Made by a program: the position numbers and the translations under genes
Assembly: GCA_039028155.1 (NCBI GenBank)
Contig: JBCCIS010000006.1
Coordinates: forward strand, 93,551-157,550
Reading direction: 5' to 3'
Length of the DNA: 64,000 bases
Source of the DNA: Pseudomonadota bacterium
GTDB lineage: Bacteria > Pseudomonadota > Alphaproteobacteria > SP197
Notes under the pieces: model-generated
Seen by the model: only the letters and a program-made list of their open reading frames with translations
The model's database searches: none
Told to the model about the DNA's origin: nothing
Part shown: positions 8,554-20,011 of the stretch, in pieces
How positions within the stretch are numbered: position 1 is the first letter of the stretch
Layout: every line of letters begins with the position of its first letter

Positions 8554-9723
8554 TCATGCCTTGCCGCGCCGCCAGCGCGCCAGACCCATCACCGCGCCTC
8601 CGGCGAGCAGGCCCCAGAACGCACCGCTGATCCCGAAGAACGTCAGGCCGGAGGCAGTGACCAGGAAGGTTACGATCGCGGCTTCCCGGTCCTTGGCATC
8701 GCTGAACGCGTTGACCAGGGACATGCCGAGCGCGCCCAGAAGCGCAAGGCCGGCAACCGCCTGGATCAGAAGCGGCGGCGCGACGGCGATGAACGCGGTT
8801 GCGGCGCCCGCGATCAACCCGAAGAACACATAGCCAACACCGGCGACAACCGCCGCCCAGTATCGCCGCGCCGGATCGCTATGGGCGTTCTCGCCGGCGC
8901 AGAGCGCCGCGGTAATCGCCGCCAGATTGACGGCATGGCCGCCGAATGGCGCGGAGAACAAACTGAACAAGCCGGTGGTCGCGAACAGCGGACTGGGGTT
9001 GGGCTGATAATTGTTGGCGTGCAACACCGCCATGCCCGGGATGTTTTGCGACGCCATGGTCACGATAAAGAGCGGCAGGGCGATGCCGATCATGGCCTCG
9101 GGCGAGAAGGCCGGCATGACCAGGATCGGATCGGGCCACAGCGCGTTCATTTTCATCGCCGACATGTCGGTGGTCGTGGCGATGATGACGGCGGTTATGA
9201 CGACGGCGGCGGGCACCGCATAGATCCGCGTGAAGCGCGCCATAACCGCCCACACGATGATGATGGGCAGCGCGAGCAGCGGCAGTTCGGCGACCGCCTT
9301 GACCGGTGCCAGGCAAAGACCAAGCAGCACGCCGGCCAGAAGTGCGTTGGCCAGCGGCGCGGGGATCGCGGCGACCCAGCGTCCAAGCGGCTTCCACAGT
9401 CCGGCGATCACCAGCAGCACGCCGGTCACGATGAAGGCGCCAACCGCCGCGGCGAAACCGCCCTCCACGGCGCCGGAGGTCGCCAGCAGCGCCGCGCCCG
9501 GCGTCGACCAGGCAACCGAGATCGGCAGCTTTAACTTGAGGCTCAACCAGATGGCGCACAGGCCCATGGAGATGGAGAGCGCGATCAGGCCGGATGCGGC
9601 CTCGGCCTGACTGGCGCCGGCGGCCGTCAGGCCCTGAAGCACGACGGCGAACGAGCTGGCGAAGCCGACAAACGAGGCGAGCAGACCGGCGCTGAGCGCC
9701 TGAATGGAAAACGACTTAAGCAT
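8554..9723 (-). CDS. BenE family transporter (benzoate/H+ symporter-like)
   Basis: This 389-residue, very hydrophobic protein has about eleven to twelve membrane segments and BenE/YdcO marks: SFVGFASSFAVVLQGLTAAGAS near the start, VAWSTPGAALLATSGA, the SQNIPGMAVLHANNYQPNPSPLFATTGL loop and FGGHAVNLAAITAALCAGENAHSDPARRYWAA. The start ATG at 9723 overlaps the selB stop by eight bases; an upstream in-frame extension lies inside selB and is rejected. BenE proteins are described as benzoate symporters and belong near the nucleobase/sulfate transporter fold. Here it sits between selB and tRNA-Sec, so uptake of a selenium compound or of the selenoprotein's substrate is a reasonable guess, not a demonstrated role. 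Confidence 0.85.
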   Translation of the reverse strand: MLKSFSIQALSAGLLASFVGFASSFAVVLQGLTAAGASQAEAASGLIALSISMGLCAIWLSLKLKLPISVAWSTPGAALLATSGAVEGGFAAAVGAFIVTGVLLVIAGLWKPLGRWVAAIPAPLANALLAGVLLGLCLAPVKAVAELPLLALPIIIVWAVMARFTRIYAVPAAVVITAVIIATTTDMSAMKMNALWPDPILVMPAFSPEAMIGIALPLFIVTMASQNIPGMAVLHANNYQPNPSPLFATTGLFSLFSAPFGGHAVNLAAITAALCAGENAHSDPARRYWAAVVAGVGYVFFGLIAGAATAFIAVAPPLLIQAVAGLALLGALGMSLVNAFSDAKDREAAIVTFLVTASGLTFFGISGAFWGLLAGGAVMGLARWRRGKA

Positions 9724-11658
9724 GGGCACGGTCTTTGTCTGGTGATAATTCCGCACCGAAGACGTCGGCGGCGGAGCGGCGCAGGCTGCGCCGCGCACCC
9801 TGTCTAAGGGTTAGCCCGGCGCGGTCAAGAAACTCGAGGAGGTCGATCGCGAAGTTGCGTCCGACGCCCGCCGCGTCGCGAAAGCTTGCGGCGGTCAGGC
9901 CGGGCTCGTCATTGGATGCGAGTTGTTCGGCGACACGGCCATAACGGGCGGCGTCTTCTGGCGTCAGGTAACGGTTGCGCGCGATACGCATGACAAGCCC
10001 CATGCCGGCAAGCCTGCCGAGAAACCGGTCGAGGGTTTCCGGTTCGCTGCCAATCGTTTCCGCAAGCTGCCACAACGCCGGCGGACTACCCTGGTCTGGT
10101 GAGAGGTGGGCGCGGACCTGCTGCCACAGCGCCTCGTCCTTGGCATTGAGCCTGACGTCGTGACCGGGTTTGTGCACGACCATGCCACGGCGTTGTAGGC
10201 GTCCTTCGCCGACCAGGGCGGCCAAGACCTCCTGCAACAGATTGCGGTCCTGGCCCCAAGCGGCGGCGCGGCGCAATTCTTCCAGTGTCGGGCCGAGTCG
10301 GTCGAGATGCTCGCCGTGCCATCGGCCGACCGCATGTTCGACTGTCTCGAGCAGGGCGGCCCAGCGCACGGGGGAAAGGCCGACTGCATCATCGCCGCGT
10401 CCGGTGATCGTGAGATCGGCTTTGGCAAAGAGTGTAGCCGCTTCGTCCTCCGTCAGGTTGCGACTGCGCCGAAACGCCTCCAGCGCGACGCCCGATCCCG
10501 GCAGGTCGAGCCGAGCGGCCAGCGCGGCTGCGTCATCGCGGCGGTCAAGGGCTTCGAGCACGGCGATGCGCCCCGGGCGCGCGCGGCCACGCGCCGGCCC
10601 GGCGGGATCGATGACCCGGCCGCCGCCCAGGGTTCGCTGCGCCGACTGATCACGCAGTACGACCGCATCGCCACTTGCCGCGACCGCCGGCGTGTCGAGC
10701 ACGAGCTGCGCGAGGCCCATTTCACCCGGCGCGATCGACCCTGCGCCGATCACCGCGACATGGCCGTGCAGATGGGCCGCGCCGTGGTGGACATGAACGG
10801 GTGTCCAATGCTTCAGCGGGTTGCCTTCGCTCGCGAGCACGCGAAGGCGGATGTCGAGACGGCGCGATGGCGGTGGTGCGCCCGACGCGACGATCCAATC
10901 GCCGCGCGCGACCTCGTCGCGTTCGACACCGGCAAGATTGAGGGCGCAGCGCCAACCCGCCCGCGCCTCGTCCGACGGTCGATCCTGTGCGTGAATGCCG
11001 CGCAGCCTGACTTCGCGCATGGCAGGCACGACATTGAGGCGGTCGCCTGCCGCGGCGTGGCCAGAGAAGACCGTACCGGTCACGACCGTGCCGGCGCCGG
11101 GGATGGTGAAGCTGCGATCGACGGCCAGGCGGAAGGTGCCGGTGCTAGCGCGCCTGGAAAGATTGACGGCGAGGGTCTCTAAATGAGCGCGCAGGTCGTC
11201 GATACCGGTGCCGGCCAATGCCGCGGCCGGAAACACTGGACTGCCAGCGAGATGCGTGTCGGCCAACAACGCGCGGATGTCGTTCTCGACCGATGCAACC
11301 CGGTTGCTTTCGACAAGGTCGGTCTTGGTCAAGGCAACCAGGCCGTCCTTAACGCCTAGCAGATCGAGCACGGCGAGGTGTTCGATGGTCTGCGGCATGA
11401 TGCCGTCGTCAGCGGCGACAACCAGGAGCGCGATGTCGATACCGGCGACGCCCGCCACCATGTTGCGCAGGAACTTCTCGTGGCCGGGCACGTCGATGAA
11501 ACCGAGGACCGTACCGTCGGCGAGCGGCAGATAGGCGAAGCCCAGATCGATGGTCAGCCCGCGTTTCTTTTCTTCCGGCAGCCGGTCGGTCTCGACGCCC
11601 GTCAATGCGTGGATCAGCGCCGTCTTGCCGTGGTCCACATGGCCGGCGGTCGCGACGA

Positions 11659-11662
<4 letters not shown>
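9716..11662 (-). CDS. selB: selenocysteine-specific translation elongation factor SelB
   Basis: The 648-residue GTPase carries Sec-tRNA to the ribosome at UGA codons marked by a SECIS. G1 is [15 protein letters not shown] (residues about 5-20), then [31 protein letters not shown] (G3) and TKTDL (G4), the SelB-specific forms of the EF-Tu motifs. Beta-barrel domains follow, and from about residue 380 the repeated winged-helix region that binds the SECIS hairpin ([50 protein letters not shown]). The start is GTG at 11662, overlapping the selA stop as GTGA; selA and selB are coupled. The length is close to that of E. coli SelB (614), somewhat longer. Confidence 0.96.
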
Positions 11663-13068
<1,406 letters not shown>

Positions 13069-13211
13069 ACGGTGTCGCTGGCGGCAGTCTAGCCGGCGCG
13101 TGACCGTCCCGAAAGGGCTGTGGACGATGATCATCGGGACGTGATCAGGCGTCATGGTCGCCGAAGATCGGGGTGGCGGGGCGCGCTTCCGGTGCTAGTC
13201 TCGCCGCCGTC

Positions 13212-15302
13212 ATGAGTAATCATCCCTTACGTCCCCTTCTTGAATCCAAGACGATGGCCGTTGTCGGTGCTTCGGCGCGTGAGGACTCGTTTGGGCTCTG
13301 GACCCTGCGTAACGCTGCCAATCCGGAGTTCACCGGCACGGTCTACGCGGTCAACCCCAACCATGACGAGATCGACGGCCATGCCTGTTTCCCGCGCTTG
13401 TCGGAGATACCTGAGCCGGTCGATCACGCGGTCATCTCGATCGCCAATGACCGGCTGGAGGAGAGCGTCGCCGAGGCAATCAAGGCGGGCGTCGGCGCCG
13501 CCACCATCTTCGCCAGCTGTTACCTGGAGGGTGACACGAGCGAACCGAAGCTGAAGCAGCGAGTCACCGATATGGCGCGCGAGGCGGATCTCAAGGTCTG
13601 CGGCGCAAACTGCATGGGCGTGGTGAACCGGACATCCGGCATGCGCGCGACATGGACGATGATGCACGAGTGGCCGGAGCCGGGTGCGGCGACATTCATC
13701 ACCCATTCCGGTGTCGCGTTCCTGACGCTGCAGTTTGTCGACCCGCGCAAGCGCTACAACCTCGTGGTCTCGGCCGGCCAGGAGATGACCGTGACGGCCG
13801 CCGACTACATCGACTACGCGCTGGAGCTCGACTCGACCCGCGTCATCATGTTGTTCCTGGAGACCGTCAGGGACCCCGAAGGCTTTTGCGCGGCGCTCGG
13901 CAAGGCGCGGGATCGCGGCATCCCCATCGTCTCGCTCAAGGTCGGCCGTACGGAGAAAAGCGCCATCCTAGCCCAGAGCCATTCGGGCGCCATGGCCGGC
14001 AACGATGCCGCTTATGAGGCGGTGTTCGATCATTACGGCGTCTTGCGGGTCGAGAGTTTCGACGAACTGGCGGCGACCGCGCAGCTACTCGCGCTAGACC
14101 GGCCGCTGGCATCGGGCGGTCTGGCCGGCACGATGGACTCCGGCGGGGCGCGGGGCATGCTGATCGATCTTGCCGACCGCGAAGACGTGCCGTTCTCCGA
14201 TATCAACGAGACGACGACCGAGAAACTCGCCGGCCTGCTGGAGTACGGTCTGGAGCCAGTCAACCCAACCGATTGCTGGGGGACCGGCAAGGACTGGGAC
14301 AAGGTCTTCGGTGGCTGCCTACAGGCCTTGATCGACGATCCGGATACGGCGGTCGCCATGATGTTCTCAGACCTCGGCATGACCGACACGATCACCGCGG
14401 AGATGGTCGACCTGTGCAAGAGCGTGCACGACAAGACGGAAAAACCGGTCGGCATCTGCCAGCATTGGAGCCGGACGCCGCCCAAGGACATTCTTGACGC
14501 CGCGGAGCGGGCGGGTGTTCCGATCTTCGACGGATCGCACACGTTTTTGAAGGCCGTGCGCCGCGCGATGGACTACCGCGACCGGCTTCGGGCCGAACCC
14601 CAGGTCGATCACTACACGGTCGGCAGGGATCGGATCGAGCATTGGCGCAAGCGCCTGGAGACCGGCGAGCCGTTCGACGAGGACGAAGCGCTGGCGCTGG
14701 TCGCGACATTCGGCATGGGCGCGCCGCAACGCCGGATCGCCTACAACCGCGACGAAGCCGTCCGGTTCGCGGAAGACATCGGCGGCGCGCTGGCGATGAA
14801 AACGGCCGCGCCCGGGATCCTGCACAAGACCGAGGTCGACGGCATCCGCCTCAACGTCGAAGGTGACGAGACGGTCGGCCAGACCTATGACGATCTGGCA
14901 GGCCGGCTGGGTGAGCGTGTGCTGATCGCTGAGATGGCGCCCAAAGGCGTCGAGCTTGCCGCCGGCATCGTCAACGATCCGCAGTTCGGTCCGCTGGTCA
15001 TGGTGGCGGCCGGTGGCGTGCTGATCGAGGTGATGGAAGATCGCGTCTTCCTGCTGCCGCCCTTCGACATGGCGGACGCCAAGCGGGCGCTTGGCCGTCT
15101 TAAGGTCAGCCGCTTGCTGGCTGGCGTGCGCGGCGCGCAACCGGTTGAACTTGACTGGTTGAGCCATAACCTGACGGCGCTGTCGCGCATTGCCGTGGCC
15201 TGCGGCGACCTGATCGCGGAGCTTGACGTCAACCCGTTGATTGCCGGTCCGGAAAAGACCATGGCGGTTGACGCGGTCGTCGTGCCGCGCAAGTCAGACT
15301 AG
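13212..15302 (+). CDS. acetate-CoA ligase (ADP/NDP-forming) family protein
   Basis: A single 696-residue chain combines the two parts of NDP-forming acyl-CoA synthetases. The CoA-binding Rossmann domain starts at once (MAVVGASAREDSFG, VYAVNPNHDEIDG). A succinyl-CoA-synthetase-like alpha segment follows, with the phosphohistidine-type motif LAQSHSGAMAGNDAAYEAVF. The C-terminal ATP-grasp domain begins near residue 490 (ALALVATFGM, MKTAAPGILHKTEVDGI, DPQFGPLVMVAAGGVLIEV, ELDVNPLI). These enzymes interconvert acyl-CoA and free acid with ADP or ATP. The acyl group cannot be told. ATG at 13212 places the conserved start correctly. Its stop overlaps the convergent LysR stop in CTAG. Confidence 0.88.
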   Translation: MSNHPLRPLLESKTMAVVGASAREDSFGLWTLRNAANPEFTGTVYAVNPNHDEIDGHACFPRLSEIPEPVDHAVISIANDRLEESVAEAIKAGVGAATIFASCYLEGDTSEPKLKQRVTDMAREADLKVCGANCMGVVNRTSGMRATWTMMHEWPEPGAATFITHSGVAFLTLQFVDPRKRYNLVVSAGQEMTVTAADYIDYALELDSTRVIMLFLETVRDPEGFCAALGKARDRGIPIVSLKVGRTEKSAILAQSHSGAMAGNDAAYEAVFDHYGVLRVESFDELAATAQLLALDRPLASGGLAGTMDSGGARGMLIDLADREDVPFSDINETTTEKLAGLLEYGLEPVNPTDCWGTGKDWDKVFGGCLQALIDDPDTAVAMMFSDLGMTDTITAEMVDLCKSVHDKTEKPVGICQHWSRTPPKDILDAAERAGVPIFDGSHTFLKAVRRAMDYRDRLRAEPQVDHYTVGRDRIEHWRKRLETGEPFDEDEALALVATFGMGAPQRRIAYNRDEAVRFAEDIGGALAMKTAAPGILHKTEVDGIRLNVEGDETVGQTYDDLAGRLGERVLIAEMAPKGVELAAGIVNDPQFGPLVMVAAGGVLIEVMEDRVFLLPPFDMADAKRALGRLKVSRLLAGVRGAQPVELDWLSHNLTALSRIAVACGDLIAELDVNPLIAGPEKTMAVDAVVVPRKSD

Positions 15303-16255
15303 ATCGGGTTCTCGCGCGCGACCGAGTTGAACAGCCAATGCCGAAACTCGGCGACAGGGCTTTGGTCGCGCCGCTCCGGACGGCATAGAAACCAGATGGC
15401 GTGGTCGACCGGAAATCGCGTGGCGAACGGTTCCACCAGACGCCCCGCGCGCAAATCGAGATCAACCACCGCATGACCGAGGAGCGCGATGCCCTGACCT
15501 TCGATGGCGGCCTGGGCGGCGAGGCCTTGGAGGCTGAACGTCGGCCCACGCTCGGGATCTCGGTCTCTCACACCGAGAACCTCCAACCCGCGCCGCCAGT
15601 CGGGCGCGCCGTCCCGGCCGTGGACGGTGTCGTGGACATGCAGCAGCGTGACGTCGTTGAGGTCATCGGCTGACGTCAGCCGCGCGGCGATGGCCGGACT
15701 GCACACCGCGACCGTCGACTCCGCGAGTAGACGCTCGCACGACAGACCCCGATAACCGCCCGGTCCGTAGCGGATCGCGACATCGACCTCGATATCGTCG
15801 GGATCGAGCAACGCCATGGTGGCGTCGAGCCGGACATCGATCTCCGGGTGCGCACCGGCGAACGACTCCAGGCGCGGGACAAGCCAGCGGGTGGCCAGCG
15901 ACGGCGGAATGGTGACGGTCAGGCGCTGGCGATGCTCGCCGGACCGGTCGCGCCCATGGGCGCGCGCCAAGCGTACTGCCTCAGCCAGGGCCTCGAATCC
16001 GTCACTCAGCCGCGGCAGCGCCGCGCGTCCGGCCTCAGTCAGCACCAGGCGACGGTTGGCGCGCACGAAGAGCGGAAGGCCCAAATAGGCTTCCAGGCTC
16101 TTGATCTGACCGCTGACGGCAGGCGGCGTCACGCGCAACTCGTCGGCCGCCCGGGCGACGCTGAGATGCCGGGCCGCCGCCTCAAACGCCCGCAACGCGT
16201 TCAACGACGGCAGACGGCGGTCGTCGCGATTATTCAGATTTTCTGCATGGTCCAT
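15299..16255 (-). CDS. LysR family transcriptional regulator (GcvA-like)
   Basis: The N-terminal winged helix is typical: LPSLNALRAFEAAARHLSVARAADELRVTPPAVSGQIKSLEAYLG, then LPLFVRANRRLVLTEAGRAALP. The LNALRAFEAAARHLS form is that of the GcvA subgroup. The rest is the LysR ligand-binding domain (LTVTIPPSLATRWLVPRLESFAGAHPEIDVRLDA). About 318 residues from the ATG at 16255; a GTG start at 16282 would add nine. It is divergent from the Rieske oxygenase gene and separated from it by under 60-130 bases, so it is the natural candidate regulator of the oxygenase-epimerase-amidohydrolase series. The effector is unknown. Confidence 0.9.
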   Translation of the reverse strand: MDHAENLNNRDDRRLPSLNALRAFEAAARHLSVARAADELRVTPPAVSGQIKSLEAYLGLPLFVRANRRLVLTEAGRAALPRLSDGFEALAEAVRLARAHGRDRSGEHRQRLTVTIPPSLATRWLVPRLESFAGAHPEIDVRLDATMALLDPDDIEVDVAIRYGPGGYRGLSCERLLAESTVAVCSPAIAARLTSADDLNDVTLLHVHDTVHGRDGAPDWRRGLEVLGVRDRDPERGPTFSLQGLAAQAAIEGQGIALLGHAVVDLDLRAGRLVEPFATRFPVDHAIWFLCRPERRDQSPVAEFRHWLFNSVARENPI

Positions 16256-16312
16256 ACGGAAGTTCTGAGTTGATGGTCGCACGAACCGGCGACATGCTGA
16301 GAAATTCGTCGC

Positions 16313-17503
16313 ATGCGACAGTCTGTCACAAAAGCTGGGCTTAACGAAACCTATGCCGCCACAAGCGCCCCGTCAGAGGACATTGAGGTGACGACACTGA
16401 ATTTTCGGCCAGTCGAGCTGCCGTTGGATGCCTATCGCAGCGACGACTTCGCTGCGCTGGAAAACGAAAGGCTGTTCTCGAAGTCGTGGATTCACGTGGC
16501 AAGCGGCCATGAATTGCCTGAGGCCGGCGACTGCCACCCGATCACGCTGGCCGGTCTGCCGCTGGTTCTGGTGCGTCAGCGCTCAGGCGATATCGCGGCG
16601 TTCCACAACGTCTGCCGTCATCGCGGCGCGCGCCTGGTGCGCGAAGCCTGCAACGCCAAGGCGGTGATGACCTGCCCCTATCACGGCTGGGCCTATGGCC
16701 TGGATGGCGAGTTGCGCTCGACACCTTACTGGGACCCCCAGGACGGCACGGGGCCTGAGGACTTCGAGAAGGCCGCCTTTGGCCTCAATCCGGTACGCTC
16801 GGCGGTCTGGTGCGATCAGGTCTTTGTGTGCCTCGATGACGATGGCCCCAACTTCGAGCAACACATCGCGCCCTTGGCGCGGCGCTGGTCCCATGCGGAT
16901 CTGTCACTGCTTCGGTTTGGCGGCTCGCTGTCTTATGACCTCGAGGTCAACTGGAAACTCATCATCGAGAATTATCTCGACACCTATCACCTGCCGTTCA
17001 TTCATACCCAGCTCGGCCCGCTTGAAGCGGCGCAGAACTTCGTCGATTTCGATGAGGTCGGACGCGTCTTCGGCATTCACTATCTCTCCGGCGCCGCCGA
17101 TAAGAACAAGGGCGATACCGGGTTCCATACGTTTCCCGGTTTTGAAGGTGACCAGCTCAAGAACCAGGATATCTCGATGCTGTTCCCCAACACGCTGCTG
17201 GAGTTCATGCCCGAACACATCATGTTCTTCCGGGTTGAACCGGTTTCGCCGACGCGCACGCGGGAGCTTTTGAGTTTCTACTATCTGGGCGACGATGCCG
17301 ATGATCCGGATCTCGAGGAAGGCCGCCGCATGACCCATCAGGCATGGGACACAATCAATCGTCAGGACTTCGACGTGCTCGCCGATCTGCAGGCGACGAT
17401 GCACTCGCCGGCGGCACGCGGCTTGCCTCCGCCGGCACCGGGCTGGGAGATTTCGCAGGCGCGGTTCCGGCGTCGCGTTGCCGAGGAGCTTGACCTTGTC
17501 TGA
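16313..17503 (+). CDS. Rieske [2Fe-2S] aromatic ring-hydroxylating oxygenase, large subunit
   Basis: This 396-residue protein has a Rieske domain, CRHRGARLVREACNAKA then CPYHGWAYGLDGEL, with ligands C101, H103, C121, H124. The catalytic mononuclear iron motif follows at ENYLDTYHLPFIHTQLG. Such subunits oxidise or demethylate small amines or aromatics using electrons from a separate reductase; none is encoded nearby. The GIHYLSG...LLEFMPEHIMFFRVEPVSPTRTREL region resembles carnitine/choline- and betaine-type monooxygenases. A GTG at 16388 with an AGAGGA site seven bases upstream gives a start (VTTLNFRPVELPLDAY) that fits the family better than ATG 16313, which sits inside a palindrome. The downstream epimerase overlaps its stop. 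Confidence 0.88.
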   Translation: MRQSVTKAGLNETYAATSAPSEDIEVTTLNFRPVELPLDAYRSDDFAALENERLFSKSWIHVASGHELPEAGDCHPITLAGLPLVLVRQRSGDIAAFHNVCRHRGARLVREACNAKAVMTCPYHGWAYGLDGELRSTPYWDPQDGTGPEDFEKAAFGLNPVRSAVWCDQVFVCLDDDGPNFEQHIAPLARRWSHADLSLLRFGGSLSYDLEVNWKLIIENYLDTYHLPFIHTQLGPLEAAQNFVDFDEVGRVFGIHYLSGAADKNKGDTGFHTFPGFEGDQLKNQDISMLFPNTLLEFMPEHIMFFRVEPVSPTRTRELLSFYYLGDDADDPDLEEGRRMTHQAWDTINRQDFDVLADLQATMHSPAARGLPPPAPGWEISQARFRRRVAEELDLV

Positions 17504-18431
17504 CCCGTCATTGCCCTTCGACCGTGTTTGCGTCACCGGCGGAAGCGGCCTGCTGGGACGTTTCGTCGTGCGCGAACTCGCGCGCGATGCCGAGGTCCTG
17601 GTCATGGATATCGCTCCGCCGGTCGACGAGGGGTTCGCGTTCGCGAACGTTGATGTGCTCGACATCGATGCGGTCACCGCCGCACTCAAGGGCCAGCAGG
17701 CCGTGGTCCATTTGGCGGCGCTTGACGACGGTGTCGCCGATAACGAAGAGGACTACATCAAGGTCAACATTCAGGGGACCTGGAACGTGCTGCAGGCCGC
17801 CGAAGAATTGGGCCTGGAGCGTGCGGTGATTTGTTCCAGCACCGCCGCGGTCGGCTTGTCGTCAGATAACCCGCCGGCCTACCTGCCCGTCGATGTCGCA
17901 CATCCCGCCGTGCCGACCGGGGCCTATGGTCTGAGCAAACGCACGATCGAATTGCTGGCCCAGGGCATCGTGAAGCGCGGTAAGTTGGAGGTGGTGTGCC
18001 TGCGCCCCTGTCTGGTGGCTCAAGCCGACATCGTCTACAGCATGGCCGGGATCGTTGCCGAGACCGATGGTCTGGAACCGCCGCCTCCGGCGACGGGCGC
18101 AGCCTGGCGGGAGTTGCGCGAAGGCGTATCGCCGACCCGCGCGTTTGTCTCGCCCAGCGATGTCGCGCGCGCCTTCCGCGCCGCGCTCGCCGCGCCCGGA
18201 CTTCGTTATGGCGTCTACTTCGTTACGTCCAGCGACACCTGCACGCGCCTGCCGACGGTCGAGGCGGTTGAACGCGGCTGCGGTGTCGTGCCTGACCTCA
18301 AACATGCGGCGACCTACGCCAACGACCCGCGCGCCAGCGCCTATGACATAGCCTCGACGCGCGAGGCGTTGGGATGGGAACCCAACGATACCTGGGAAGA
18401 CTATCTCGCCCAGGTCATCCAGGCGGGGTGA
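17496..18431 (+). CDS. NAD-dependent epimerase/dehydratase family protein
   Basis: This 311-residue extended short-chain dehydrogenase has the nucleotide motif VTGGSGLLGRFVV, the acidic strand end VMDIA, the NVDVLD segment that contacts the adenine, CSSTAAVG with the catalytic serine region, and the active-site GAYGLSKRTIE (Tyr-x-x-x-Lys). It probably oxidises or epimerises a sugar-like or small hydroxylated substrate with NAD(P). The likely start is TTG at 17496: it has a GAGGAG site at 17483-17488 and overlaps the stop of the oxygenase by eight bases (TTGTCTGA), implying coupling. Another TTG at 17478 is less well placed. Substrate unknown. Confidence 0.82.
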   Translation: MSDPSLPFDRVCVTGGSGLLGRFVVRELARDAEVLVMDIAPPVDEGFAFANVDVLDIDAVTAALKGQQAVVHLAALDDGVADNEEDYIKVNIQGTWNVLQAAEELGLERAVICSSTAAVGLSSDNPPAYLPVDVAHPAVPTGAYGLSKRTIELLAQGIVKRGKLEVVCLRPCLVAQADIVYSMAGIVAETDGLEPPPPATGAAWRELREGVSPTRAFVSPSDVARAFRAALAAPGLRYGVYFVTSSDTCTRLPTVEAVERGCGVVPDLKHAATYANDPRASAYDIASTREALGWEPNDTWEDYLAQVIQAG

Positions 18432-18435
18432 GCGG

Positions 18436-19947
18436 ATGAGTCTCGAACGTCCTCTCGTCCTGCGCGGCGGCCGGCTTCTGGATATCGACGGCCATGACGC
18501 GCCGTTGCGCGATGTGCTGATCGGCGTGGACGGCCGTATTGCCGCGATCGGCGACCCCGGTATGGCCGTGCCCGAGGATGCCGAAGAACATCGCGCTGAC
18601 GGCACGATGATGATGCCCGGCATGATAAACGCCCACACCCACGGCCACGGCAGCTTTGGCAAAGGCCGGGGTGATCAGTGGTCGCTGGAACTGTTGTTGA
18701 ACGCGGGCCCGTGGATCAGTGGCGGGCGCAACGATGAGGACCGCTATCTGGCGACGCTGTTGAACGCCGCAGATATGATCCGGCGCGGCGCGACGGGGGT
18801 CTATGACCTCACCTGGGAGCAGCCCCGGCCGACGGTCGACGGCATGCATGCGGTGGCGCGCGCCTATGACGACATTGGCATGCGCGCCTTGATCACGCCG
18901 ATGATGGCGGACCTGTCGTTCTACGACATCGTTCCCGGTTTGCGCGACAGCCTGCCGGACGGCCTGCGCCAGGAGGTCGACAAACTCGCGCTCGATCCGT
19001 TCCAGGCCGCTCTTGATGCCTGCCGTGATCTCCTGAAGTCCTGGCCGTTCGATACCGACCGCCTGCGCTTCGGTATCGCGCCGACCATTCCCATGCACTG
19101 CACGGACGAGTTCTTGGTCGCCTGCAAGAACCTGTCCGACGAGTTCGCGTGTCCGGTGCACACGCATATGGCCGAGTCGAAACTGCAGGCGCTTGCCGGG
19201 CGCGAACACTATGGCAAGACGCTGCTCGCCCACTTCGATGGCCTCGGCCTGGTGACCGAACGTTTCACCGCCGGGCACGGTGTCTGGCTTGACGGCGATG
19301 ACATGAAACGCATGGCCGATCGCGGTGCGTCGGTCGCCCACAACCCCGGCAGCAATTTGCGTTTGGGTTCCGGCATTGCCGCGGTACGCGAGATGCTGGA
19401 TGCCGGCGTCAATGTCGGCGTCGGCACCGACGGGTCGAACTCGTCGGATAACCAGAACATGTTCGAGGCGACGCGTCTGGCAGCCTATGTGTCGCGCGCC
19501 ATGACCCACGATCTCCGGCAGTGGGTGTCGTCGGCCGAGGCGCTGACCATGGCGACCGCCGGCAGCGCGCGGACCATCGGCATGCAGGACGATACGGGAC
19601 GGCTGGAGACGGGCTATGCCGCCGACATCGTGTTCCTGGATCTCTCCGACATCACCTACGTGCCGCTGAACGATCCGGTCAATCAGATCGTCTATGCCGA
19701 TGACGGCGCCGCCGTGCAGTCTGTTTTGATCGGCGGCAAGTTCGTCTATCAGAACCGCCAGTTCACGACGATCGATGAAGACAAGCTGAAACGCGGCGTA
19801 GAAAGCGCCATGGAACGGCTTAACGCGGTAACGGCTGAACGCAAGGAACTGGTCCAGGCGCTGGAACCGTTGGTCGCCGATCACTGCATCTGCTTTTCAA
19901 GCCGGCCCTATCATGTGCATCGCATGGTGCCGCCGACATCGTGTTGA
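18436..19947 (+). CDS. amidohydrolase family protein (cytosine deaminase-like)
   Basis: This 503-residue member of the metal-dependent amidohydrolase superfamily has the HxHxH start at MPGMINAHTHGHGSFGKG, His in PVHTHMAESKLQALA, His in FTAGHGVWLDG, and Asp in NVGVGTDGSNSSDNQNMFEATRLA. These last motifs are the ones seen in chlorohydrolase/deaminase-type enzymes (TrzN/AtzA, S-adenosylhomocysteine deaminase relatives). The C-terminal part is unusually extended (SSRPYHVHRMVPPTSC). The gene starts four bases after the epimerase, the third of four or more co-directional genes behind the LysR promoter. It is distinct from the amidohydrolase at 3539. Likely job: hydrolytic deamination of a ring or side chain; exact substrate unknown. 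Confidence 0.82.
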   Translation: MSLERPLVLRGGRLLDIDGHDAPLRDVLIGVDGRIAAIGDPGMAVPEDAEEHRADGTMMMPGMINAHTHGHGSFGKGRGDQWSLELLLNAGPWISGGRNDEDRYLATLLNAADMIRRGATGVYDLTWEQPRPTVDGMHAVARAYDDIGMRALITPMMADLSFYDIVPGLRDSLPDGLRQEVDKLALDPFQAALDACRDLLKSWPFDTDRLRFGIAPTIPMHCTDEFLVACKNLSDEFACPVHTHMAESKLQALAGREHYGKTLLAHFDGLGLVTERFTAGHGVWLDGDDMKRMADRGASVAHNPGSNLRLGSGIAAVREMLDAGVNVGVGTDGSNSSDNQNMFEATRLAAYVSRAMTHDLRQWVSSAEALTMATAGSARTIGMQDDTGRLETGYAADIVFLDLSDITYVPLNDPVNQIVYADDGAAVQSVLIGGKFVYQNRQFTTIDEDKLKRGVESAMERLNAVTAERKELVQALEPLVADHCICFSSRPYHVHRMVPPTSC

Positions 19948-20011
19948 TGTGCCGTTGATGCCGAAGCGGGCGAAGACCTGCTAGGCTATTGTTCGATTGG
20001 AGGAGAGAACC

